Source: Lachnocurva sp045579705 (GTDB lineage: Bacteria; Bacillota; Clostridia; Lachnospirales; Lachnospiraceae). From it: a stretch of DNA of 60,276 nucleotides. The stretch spans positions 1-60,276 of the forward strand of contig JAZNMP010000024.1 of NCBI GenBank assembly GCA_045579705.1, given 5' to 3'. Each line of letters starts with the position of its first letter. The stretch's first letter is position 1. The notes beneath the pieces are model-generated. The model searched no databases. It was not told where the DNA came from and was given only the letters and a program-made list of their open reading frames with translations. This document shows positions 1 to 6,435 of this stretch, in pieces. The translations under genes and the position numbers were made by a program.

Positions 1-2
1 TG

Positions 3-56
3 GCAAAACGCCCTGATTTAGAGTATTATAATAATTGGTTTGATTGTTCATGGTAA
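3..56 (+). CDS. possible C-terminal end of a plus-strand gene (partial)
   Basis: The frame starting at base 3 stays open for 17 codons to a TAA at 54-56, giving a tail that ends in NNWFDCSW. It runs straight into two hairpins, the second a good plus-strand terminator, as expected at the end of a gene entering from the left. Seventeen residues are too few to name a family, and an open frame of this length can occur by chance. The call rests mainly on the terminator. Confidence 0.3.
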   Translation, partial: AKRPDLEYYNNWFDCSW

Positions 57-71
57 TATTTTACCATGAAC
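46..71. repeat. perfect 11-bp inverted repeat
   Basis: GTTCATGGTAA at 46-56 and TTACCATGAAC at 61-71 are exact reverse complements around a 4-base loop. No T-tract follows on either strand, so it is not a complete terminator alone. It directly precedes the terminator at 74-116 and contains the stop codon of the possible left-edge gene. It could be an RNA 3'-end stabiliser or a protein-binding dyad. Confidence 0.6.
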
Positions 72-73
72 AA

Positions 74-116
74 AGAGAAGTAATCAGCTGTTTCCAGCTA
101 TTACTTCTCTTTTTTT
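74..116 (+). terminator. intrinsic terminator, probably bidirectional
   Basis: AGAGAAGTAAT at 74-84 pairs with ATTACTTCTCT near 100-110, with an additional AGCTG/CAGCT extension, one bulged base and a short TTTC loop. Seven T residues follow on the plus strand. On the minus strand the hairpin is followed by a weaker T-rich stretch, so it may also end the glucokinase transcript, whose stop codon is about 60 bases away. Confidence 0.8.
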
Positions 117-171
117 CATGAGCTGATTATTTCACAGCCCCCTTAAATTAAATCGAATATTAATACTTCAT

Positions 172-1110
172 TTATAACAGAGCTCTAACCGCTCCATAGA
201 TTCCAGCATCATTGCCCAACTTCGCTAGAACTATCTTTGCATCTTTAGAAGCATGGAAAGCATATTCTCTAAAGAATTTTTCTATGTGCTCGGTCACGAT
301 AGGACCATTCTTTGAGACGCCGCCACCGATGACAAAGACATCTGGATCTGTAACTCCTGAAACAAAGGACATAGCCATAGCAAGCTGAGATGATACTTCA
401 TCTACGAGAGACAAAGCAAATGCATCTCCCTTTCCCGCCTCAGCATAGATTTCCTTTGCTGTTGGATTATCTATATCACGAAGAGAAGATGGTTCGTTTG
501 AATCAGCCAGCCTCTTCTGACAGAGCTTTGCGATTCCTCGTCCCGAAGTGTACTGCTCGAGGCATCCGTACTTTCCACAGGTACACTGTGTCTTCTCGTT
601 TGGATTGATAGTGATGTGTCCGATTTCTCCACCGGCACCAAAGGCACCTGGAACTATTTTCCCGTCGACGATAATACCGCCGCCTACACCAGTTCCGAGA
701 GTAATCATACATACTTCTTTATGTCCTACACCTGCGCCTTTCCACATTTCACCCAGCGCAGCTGCGTTTGCGTCATTTAGGACTGAAGTTCTGATACCGC
801 CCATCTCAGCGCTCATGATTTCTGCAGCTTTAATAACACCCCATCCGATGTTAACACTACGATTTACTGTGCCATCAGGTAGAACCGGTCCCGGGACATC
901 GAGTCCTACTCCTTCGAGATCATCGATAGTGAGTCCTTTGTGCTCTAACACCTCTCCAACTGATTTCGCGATATCTGGAAAAATATTCTTTCCATTATCT
1001 TCTGTTCTAGTTGGAATTTCCCACTTTTCTAAAAGGTCTCCTTCTGTTGTGAATAGACCAAGTTTTACTGTGGTGCCACCGATATCTGCACCAACTGCAT
1101 ATTTTTTCAT
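172..1110 (-). CDS. glcK: ROK-family glucokinase
   Basis: This 312-residue protein should phosphorylate glucose to glucose 6-phosphate with ATP in the cytoplasm, feeding glycolysis. The N-terminal phosphate-binding motif DIGGTTVKLG (about residues 9-18), an EIGH motif, and the ROK zinc signature CTCGKYGCLE (about 175-184) are all present, and length is normal for GlcK-type ROK kinases. The start has a good SD (AAAGGGG) at the usual spacing. It lies 36 bases downstream of the DUF6033-like gene and probably shares its transcript. ROK members also act on other sugars or as repressors; there is no N-terminal helix-turn-helix, so a kinase is favoured. Glucose rather than N-acetylmannosamine or fructose is inferred from overall similarity. 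Confidence 0.88.
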   Translation of the reverse strand: MKKYAVGADIGGTTVKLGLFTTEGDLLEKWEIPTRTEDNGKNIFPDIAKSVGEVLEHKGLTIDDLEGVGLDVPGPVLPDGTVNRSVNIGWGVIKAAEIMSAEMGGIRTSVLNDANAAALGEMWKGAGVGHKEVCMITLGTGVGGGIIVDGKIVPGAFGAGGEIGHITINPNEKTQCTCGKYGCLEQYTSGRGIAKLCQKRLADSNEPSSLRDIDNPTAKEIYAEAGKGDAFALSLVDEVSSQLAMAMSFVSGVTDPDVFVIGGGVSKNGPIVTEHIEKFFREYAFHASKDAKIVLAKLGNDAGIYGAVRALL

Positions 1111-1146
1111 AATACACCCCTTTAACTAGTCCTACGAAGCTGCAAT

Positions 1147-1935
1147 TTATGCTGTAAAATCAATCGTCTGTCCGATGTTCTTCTCTTCTTCTGTCTGAAC
1201 ATCATCCATCTTCCAAGACAGATAAGTATCATTTATCTTCTTTAACAGGTCTTCAACGCTATCAGCTTCTACTTTTACCTCAACAGGTTTAGTATAGCCC
1301 TTTTTATCGACCGCGTCAGCCTTATTTTGTGTTTTTTCTGCCAATCTTTGCTCAGCATGCTTCTTCTCAGCTTTTCTCTTTGCTGCAGCTTCCATGGCTA
1401 CTTTTTCATTCTCTCTAGATTTAGCTCTAATATCATTTGCTCTAGATACTATAGCCTGGTTTGCCTTTGCCATTACTGCAAAGAAAGTTGTAGTACCATC
1501 AGCATTGATATGAACACCAAAACTAGACACAGCTTTACCTGCGCCATCCTGTGCATTCACAAGCTCATCAGCGATCTTCTGAAGCCGCTCTTTAGCATCA
1601 TCAATTACGCCTTCCTGCTTTGCTCTGTAGTCTTCATCATTTGCCATCTTTTCAACAGTCGACTCATCGATGAGAACTACATCTTTGTCACCAGTGACAT
1701 ACTTTTCAGCATTCTTCATAACATTTACGCTTTCGTCGTCACTGACCAGCACGAAGTCCAGATCGCTGTACTTCGCTTTCAATTGTTCATAATAATCCAG
1801 GGCTTTCTTTGAGAGTTTAGGGTTGCCTACAACCCCTTCTTTGTTAACGTTCTTCGTGTCTTTTGGACTGTTATTCCTAACAGCGGCGTTAGCATACGAA
1901 AACCTAGCCACGCCATTTAGATAACCGAGATTCAT
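1147..1935 (-). CDS. DUF6033-like protein of unknown function
   Basis: A 262-residue soluble, highly charged protein. The central stretch with PKLSKKALDYYEQLKAKYSD and a following LVSDDE motif resembles the DUF6033 family of Lachnospiraceae, for which I know no function. The C-terminal half is rich in Ala, Lys and Glu and probably helical or coiled. I place the start at 1935, not at the upstream Met at 1974, because AAGGAGG lies seven bases before 1935. There is no signal peptide or membrane segment. A TAAAGTTT element with a partial SigD-type -10 lies upstream, so it may be co-regulated with motility genes; this is tentative. It heads a two-gene unit with the glucokinase. Confidence 0.72.
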   Translation of the reverse strand: MNLGYLNGVARFSYANAAVRNNSPKDTKNVNKEGVVGNPKLSKKALDYYEQLKAKYSDLDFVLVSDDESVNVMKNAEKYVTGDKDVVLIDESTVEKMANDEDYRAKQEGVIDDAKERLQKIADELVNAQDGAGKAVSSFGVHINADGTTTFFAVMAKANQAIVSRANDIRAKSRENEKVAMEAAAKRKAEKKHAEQRLAEKTQNKADAVDKKGYTKPVEVKVEADSVEDLLKKINDTYLSWKMDDVQTEEEKNIGQTIDFTA

Positions 1936-2003
1936 ACCTTTCCTCCTTGAAACAATATATATACATCCGTGCATATAAACAGGCTTACACCTGTCTATAT
2001 TGT

Positions 2004-2031
2004 ATTTCGAATCTTTGGTTGTAAAACTTTA
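2004..2031 (-). promoter_or_regulatory. possible SigD (sigma-28) promoter for the DUF6033-like gene
   Basis: On the minus strand TAAA (extending to TAAAGTTT) is followed after 16 bases by TTCGAAAT, which matches the SigD -10 consensus GCCGATAT at five of eight positions. The usual spacer is 15. An overlapping sigma-A reading, TTTACA with AATATA after 18 bases, is equally possible. Confidence 0.35.
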
Positions 2032-2060
2032 ACTTTTTTCTAAAAGTATTTCAAAAAATA

Positions 2061-2089
2061 GTGACTAAACCTCTAATGATTGATATTAT
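2061..2089 (+). promoter_or_regulatory. sigma-A promoter of the 51-residue gene
   Basis: GTGACT at 2061-2066, a 17-base spacer and TATTAT at 2084-2089, with a TGn extended -10. The predicted start point leaves a leader of about 50 bases before the ATG at 2147. Confidence 0.6.
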
Positions 2090-2146
2090 ATAAATGCACT
2101 ACAAATTTTTTATACAATTCAACACTTCTATATAAAGGAGAACATT

Positions 2147-2302
2147 ATGACAGAAGATGCCTTCAAAAAAACATTAGCTGAACTCATAACTACAGCACTT
2201 AATAATCAGTATAGCGATCCTATACACTCTGAATTATGGCAAGGAATTCGCATCGATTTAAACGAAGCTTCTTACAAGCTTGATCAAATCACGCGTAAAT
2301 GA
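2147..2302 (+). CDS. 51-residue hypothetical protein
   Basis: A short reading frame starting MTEDAFKKTL and ending DQITRK. An AAAGGAG SD sits six bases before the ATG and a credible promoter lies upstream, which is why I accept it despite its size. The peptide is mixed polar and hydrophobic, without signal peptide, membrane segment or cysteine, and looks like a small helical soluble protein. I do not recognise a family. Its stop lies five bases from the stop of the convergent serine acetyltransferase gene, with no terminator hairpin between them, so the two transcripts probably overlap at their 3' ends. Confidence 0.68.
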   Translation: MTEDAFKKTLAELITTALNNQYSDPIHSELWQGIRIDLNEASYKLDQITRK

Positions 2303-2307
2303 TTCTC

Positions 2308-3339
2308 CTATTTTAATTTAATCCACTCAGAATCCGGTTTGAGGTCCTTTGCTTTCAAAGTTTCCTCACCGGATTTCTTTGTTTTAAACAGAAGTTCCTG
2401 GTTCTTTATAGAAACCTTCGTGCCCTCAGGAATTGAGCTGGTGATAAACGCATTCGATCCAATTACAGAATGCGCTCCGATTATAGTGTTTCCGCCGAGA
2501 ATAGACGCACCAGAATACAGAGTCACATAATCCTCGATAGTCGGGTGACGTTTAACACCACGAAGTTTCTGACCACCGCTAGTAGAGAGCGCACCTACAG
2601 TTACTCCCTGATAAATCTTTACATGTTCACCGATTATAGTTGTAGACCCTACTACGATGCCTGTTCCATGATCGATGAAGAAATATTTGCCGATAGAGGC
2701 ACCCGGATGGATATCAATTCCTGTTTTTCCATGAGCATACTCTGTCATCATACGTGGAATGAGTGGCACGTCTAAGAGGAACAGCTCATGAGCCATTCTA
2801 TAGATAGTAATCGTATAAATTCCCGGATAAGAAAGTACGATTTCATCTTTGTTTAAAGCTGCCGGATCTCCCTGCAAAGTTGCTTCCAAATCTGTATCGA
2901 GATACTCTCTCATCTTTGGAATCTGCTCTAGAAATTTCAATGTAATCTCAGAAGCACGATTTTCCACCTGAGACTGGCAGATATGACTGCTAGGGTTCTC
3001 ACCCTGCTTCTGATAATTTAAAACTGTAGCAATCTGCTTCTCCAGATTGTACATAACATCTTCGACCAACACTGTGATACTGGATTCGAGATTATATCCC
3101 TTAAAAAATCTATCTCGATAATACCCTGGAAACAGGATTCTAAACATCTTCTGGATGATTTCGATGATAGCCTCCTGATCCGGTTGATTATAAACCTCAG
3201 TATTATCGATATCGCGGCCCTTCTGATAATCTGATACGATCATCTTCTCGATTTCGCGCAATTTCTTTGCCTTCTCTATTTCCGCTTCCTGAAAGAAATT
3301 CTTTCCCTGGAAGTTTCTCATTTCCTTATCTTTTGACAT
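2308..3339 (-). CDS. cysE: serine O-acetyltransferase (EpsC/CysE type)
   Basis: Transfers acetyl from acetyl-CoA to L-serine, the first step of cysteine synthesis, in the cytoplasm. The C-terminal half carries left-handed beta-helix hexapeptide repeats with the serine acetyltransferase signature HPGASIGKYFFIDHGTGIV and the following GVTVGA segment. The N-terminal half is a helical region longer than in the roughly 230-residue B. subtilis form. At 343 residues it matches the long EpsC subtype. The SD (AGGAG) is good. It is last in the fapA - 55-residue - TPR unit, 54 bases downstream of the TPR gene. I see no T-box or S-box leader, so cysteine-responsive control is not evident. Confidence 0.88.
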   Translation of the reverse strand: MSKDKEMRNFQGKNFFQEAEIEKAKKLREIEKMIVSDYQKGRDIDNTEVYNQPDQEAIIEIIQKMFRILFPGYYRDRFFKGYNLESSITVLVEDVMYNLEKQIATVLNYQKQGENPSSHICQSQVENRASEITLKFLEQIPKMREYLDTDLEATLQGDPAALNKDEIVLSYPGIYTITIYRMAHELFLLDVPLIPRMMTEYAHGKTGIDIHPGASIGKYFFIDHGTGIVVGSTTIIGEHVKIYQGVTVGALSTSGGQKLRGVKRHPTIEDYVTLYSGASILGGNTIIGAHSVIGSNAFITSSIPEGTKVSIKNQELLFKTKKSGEETLKAKDLKPDSEWIKLK

Positions 3340-3393
3340 ATCTTCTCCTGTGTAACTAATCTTCTCTTTTCCCTATAAACCCAAAGTTATACC

Positions 3394-4761
3394 CTACTGA
3401 TTTGAGAGTTTTTCAACTGCTTTGACTGCACGTTTTGCCAAGGCTGAATCAGGAAAAAGCTCGTTCACACGATTATAGTTTGCCTTTGCGTTCTCACTGT
3501 CCCCAAGCTTTTCATAAGCCTGTGCTAGTTCAAACAGAGCCTTTCCATCTTCGAAATTCTCCTGAATTTCTATTACCTTCTTATAATTATCTACTGCTGC
3601 CTGATAATCCCCATTTGCATTTGCTTCACGAGCTGCAGCTATAGTTGTATTTAACAGTTCTGTATTTACAGCTCCACTGACTGTATTATAAAGAGCTTTT
3701 GCGTTGTCTGAGAGGAGATCTAAGTTTACTTTTGAAATCATCTCAGAAGCCTTTGCCATATCTCCAGCATCTAAAGCATTCTTTGCCTGAATCAGCTGAT
3801 CATAAGAATCTGCAGTATTGCTCTTTGTTCCGTATTTTTCGAGTTCTTTCTTCAGAGACTTCACCTGATCTTTCAACTCAGAAACACTGTTTGCAGAATT
3901 TGTAGCTGACTCATTCGCATTGATGATTGAGTTTGTAGCTGCATTTCTAGCACTCTGCTTGATAGTAGGTATAATCAGGAAATAGCAGAACAAGACTCCG
4001 AGGATGATACCTGTGATTATATTAATGATTGCAGTTCTAGATCCATCGGAAAAATCTCTAAACGCTGCTCTGGTCATGATAATACTGTCATTTCCGTCGC
4101 TGAAGTTTACAAGATCTGCTTTCTTTTTCTTAGTACTCTTAGTCTTCTCAGCTTCCTTTAATTCTTTTTTATATCTCAGGATAACTGTATCATTGATATC
4201 AACCTTCTGAGCCTCTTTGATAAGCTTTCTGGCTTCGTTGTAACTCTTCTGCTTGATACAGATCAGAATTAATAATCTATAACTTTCCGAATCATACATA
4301 TTTGAAGAAACGATACGCTTCAACTGTACCTTTGCGAGATCGAGATTTCCCTCCATACAGAAATGAAGAGCTCTATTATATCTCTCTGCATTTGTATCGT
4401 ACTTATCCATAGTTCCAGTTTTGTTGATTTCTTTTAAATAATAATCTGCACGATTATCATCTTCCTGGAAATTCTTGCTAAGTACCCATTCAGAAACAGC
4501 ATCTACATATCTTCCGCAAGCATAAAAAATTAACCCGAGTAGGTTTCGGGCTTCAGTGTTGTACTTATTATTTTTTAGACTTTCTTTGAGTAGGATTATT
4601 GCACCTGAAAGATCATTTACATTGGCCTTTGCCAGACCTTCATTGTAGAGCTCGTCTGATTTATTTATTAGCTTATAATATTCTCTCTGACTTCTGTGGC
4701 ATGAAGGACAGGTAAGCTGTCCATCGAGTTTAGTACCACAATAATAGCATTTGTTCAGCAT
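3394..4761 (-). CDS. zinc-ribbon, TPR-repeat, single-pass membrane protein
   Basis: A 455-residue protein of unknown role. The N-terminus has a zinc ribbon (Cys5, Cys8, Cys18, Cys21). Tetratricopeptide-like helical pairs follow (about 30-205), then a Lys-rich linker, one transmembrane segment (about 243-267), a predicted coiled coil (about 285-312), and a second TPR block (about 320-450) ending with NRVNELFPDSALAKRA. The likely topology is cytoplasmic zinc ribbon/TPR with an extracytoplasmic coiled coil and TPR. The start is two bases after the stop of the 55-residue gene, with its SD inside that gene, so the two are probably translated together. A scaffold between cytoplasm and envelope is a reasonable inference, but the partner is unknown. 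Confidence 0.75.
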   Translation of the reverse strand: MLNKCYYCGTKLDGQLTCPSCHRSQREYYKLINKSDELYNEGLAKANVNDLSGAIILLKESLKNNKYNTEARNLLGLIFYACGRYVDAVSEWVLSKNFQEDDNRADYYLKEINKTGTMDKYDTNAERYNRALHFCMEGNLDLAKVQLKRIVSSNMYDSESYRLLILICIKQKSYNEARKLIKEAQKVDINDTVILRYKKELKEAEKTKSTKKKKADLVNFSDGNDSIIMTRAAFRDFSDGSRTAIINIITGIILGVLFCYFLIIPTIKQSARNAATNSIINANESATNSANSVSELKDQVKSLKKELEKYGTKSNTADSYDQLIQAKNALDAGDMAKASEMISKVNLDLLSDNAKALYNTVSGAVNTELLNTTIAAAREANANGDYQAAVDNYKKVIEIQENFEDGKALFELAQAYEKLGDSENAKANYNRVNELFPDSALAKRAVKAVEKLSNQ

Positions 4762-4763
4762 TA

Positions 4764-4931
4764 CTATTTATCTCCCGGAATCTTTCCACTTCTAGCACCG
4801 GTATTATTTGCATCAACAGCTTTAATAATATCTACCATATCTCTTAGTTCTGATTTCTTAATCTTCTCTTCAGCATCAGACATAAGAGGCTTCTCTTTGT
4901 ATAGTTTTAATTCTTTCTCGAAATCTATCAT
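4764..4931 (-). CDS. 55-residue charged hypothetical protein, coupled to fapA
   Basis: The ATG overlaps the TAA of the FapA-like gene by one base (TAATG), a classic translational-coupling arrangement, and its TAG is two bases from the start of the TPR gene. The peptide begins MIDFEKELKLYKEKP and ends in a glycine/lysine-rich tail. It is dominated by Glu, Lys and Asp and is probably one or two helices with a disordered end. There is no membrane segment, cysteine or recognisable domain. Support comes from its exact fit between two conserved-looking neighbours rather than from similarity. Confidence 0.7.
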   Translation of the reverse strand: MIDFEKELKLYKEKPLMSDAEEKIKKSELRDMVDIIKAVDANNTGARSGKIPGDK

Positions 4932-6352
4932 TAGTTTAAATCCTCACTTAATGCTTTTTCGATTCGTACACCGTCTGGTGACTGACGTAGCTCGACAGTC
5001 CTGTACACGTCATTTATATTTATGATATCTTCATTTACTCCTGCTATTACACCAGGATTTACTACACCTTTAATCAGTATCTTTGCTTCTGCTGCACGTT
5101 TTACGAGGTTCTGCAAACCTGCAAGTTTAACCTTCTCATCTGTCAGAGAAGCTTCCTCCTGAATCTTTGCACGTAACAACTGGATACGACGTGGATCAGA
5201 TTTAGCATCTTTGTTTCCACTTTTTTCCATAATAGCATCAAATTTCTGAAGTCCGTCGATGATGGATTGAAGGTGTGATGAAAGCACATCTACTTTCTGT
5301 TTCTGAACTTCTATAGACTGTGCTCTTTCCTTAGAAATACCAGCATATACTTCTGTCTTTACTCCAAACTCGTTTCCGATATTGTAGCAAATGATTCCTT
5401 CTACTGCAGACATAGAGCCTCCGATTACGCTAGAGCGTTTACCAGAAAGATTGATTCGTCCATCGCATCTAACTGTACTCTTAAAAAAGACATCTGCTGT
5501 GATATCTCCACCTGCATAAACATCAGCATATTCTATATATTCAGCTGTAATATTTCCGCGCGCGTGAATCTGTGTACGGTCTCCGCCTTTTACTCCCTTT
5601 AACAGGAATATATCTCCGAACGCATGAATACAACAATTCTCCACCGTTCCTTCGATAGTTACACTACCCTTTGCCTGAATAGTTACGCCGTTTGAAACTC
5701 CACCGTGAATAATAACATCTCCGGCAAAGTCGATGTCACCGACCTGTACACCTACTGTTTCGCGCACTTCATAAACAGGGGAAATCGTAATACGCTCCCT
5801 CTGCATTTCAATCTTTCCTGCATAATCCGCAGTATAAGTAATTCCGTCTTCTGAACGTGTAAAACCTTTACCACCGATAGGAGGCAAATCTCTCACACGC
5901 TTTGCAGGAACACGTCGACCAGTAACTGCTGTGCCATCTTCACCCTGTACAGCAGGATGATATATAGCGATAGTATCGCCAGCACCTACAGTTTCGATAG
6001 TCTTTATACTCATATAGTCAACAGAACCATCAGGTAAAACTTTTGGTTTTCTATTTAAAACCGTACTAAATAAATACTCGTACTCACCAGGGACACCTTC
6101 AGAAACCTCCTTTCCCTGAGCTACGAGATATTCACGTCCATAAATCGGGTCTCTAGAAAGATCCTGAACGTTTTCCTGAAGCACCCCATATACAACATTC
6201 TTTGATTGGAGCGCAAGAACTATATCAGCCGTCGAATATGTAGCCGGCGGCTGACCTGGCAAAGGACGAGGGAGCGTAACATACGCCCTCATCTTATCGT
6301 CTGTAATTCGCACCTGAACAGGTGCCTTTTTGTCGTTCTCTAGTTCTGGCAT
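4931..6352 (-). CDS. FapA-family (DUF342) protein
   Basis: A 473-residue cytoplasmic protein of the flagellar assembly protein A/DUF342 family. A GYVLPRPLPGQ-like N-terminal segment is followed by a long glycine/valine-rich region typical of a right-handed beta-helix (about 195-330, with repeats such as GDVIIHGGVSNGV and GSVTIEGTVENC), then a coiled region (about 345-420) and a small beta C-terminus. Some family members affect polar flagellar assembly or bind polymers, but the function here is not established. It starts at 6352 with a GGGGAG SD and is the first gene after a strong promoter at 6406-6434. It leads the unit with the 55-residue gene, the TPR protein and cysE. Confidence 0.82.
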   Translation of the reverse strand: MPELENDKKAPVQVRITDDKMRAYVTLPRPLPGQPPATYSTADIVLALQSKNVVYGVLQENVQDLSRDPIYGREYLVAQGKEVSEGVPGEYEYLFSTVLNRKPKVLPDGSVDYMSIKTIETVGAGDTIAIYHPAVQGEDGTAVTGRRVPAKRVRDLPPIGGKGFTRSEDGITYTADYAGKIEMQRERITISPVYEVRETVGVQVGDIDFAGDVIIHGGVSNGVTIQAKGSVTIEGTVENCCIHAFGDIFLLKGVKGGDRTQIHARGNITAEYIEYADVYAGGDITADVFFKSTVRCDGRINLSGKRSSVIGGSMSAVEGIICYNIGNEFGVKTEVYAGISKERAQSIEVQKQKVDVLSSHLQSIIDGLQKFDAIMEKSGNKDAKSDPRRIQLLRAKIQEEASLTDEKVKLAGLQNLVKRAAEAKILIKGVVNPGVIAGVNEDIININDVYRTVELRQSPDGVRIEKALSEDLN

Positions 6353-6405
6353 GTGCGATATCTCCCCACGATTGTCACACTACATACTTCCTCTTTATAA
6401 GTATC

Positions 6406-6434
6406 ATTATACGAATAAACTATAGGTTTGTCAC
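6406..6434 (-). promoter_or_regulatory. strong sigma-A promoter of the fapA unit
   Basis: GTGACA, a 17-base spacer and a perfect TATAAT, read on the minus strand, immediately after the valS stop codon. The predicted start point is about 45 bases before the fapA ATG. This separates the fapA unit from valS, which has no terminator of its own here. Confidence 0.78.
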
Positions 6435-6435
6435 T

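Noticed and set aside
548..1129. Plus-strand 193-residue frame opposite the glucokinase
   Set aside because: It is Pro/Ser-rich antisense translation of a clear ROK gene, has no SD, and the minus-strand gene has intact motifs.
3340..3393. Cysteine-responsive leader before cysE
   Set aside because: The gap is only 54 bases, without hairpin, T-box or S-box features.
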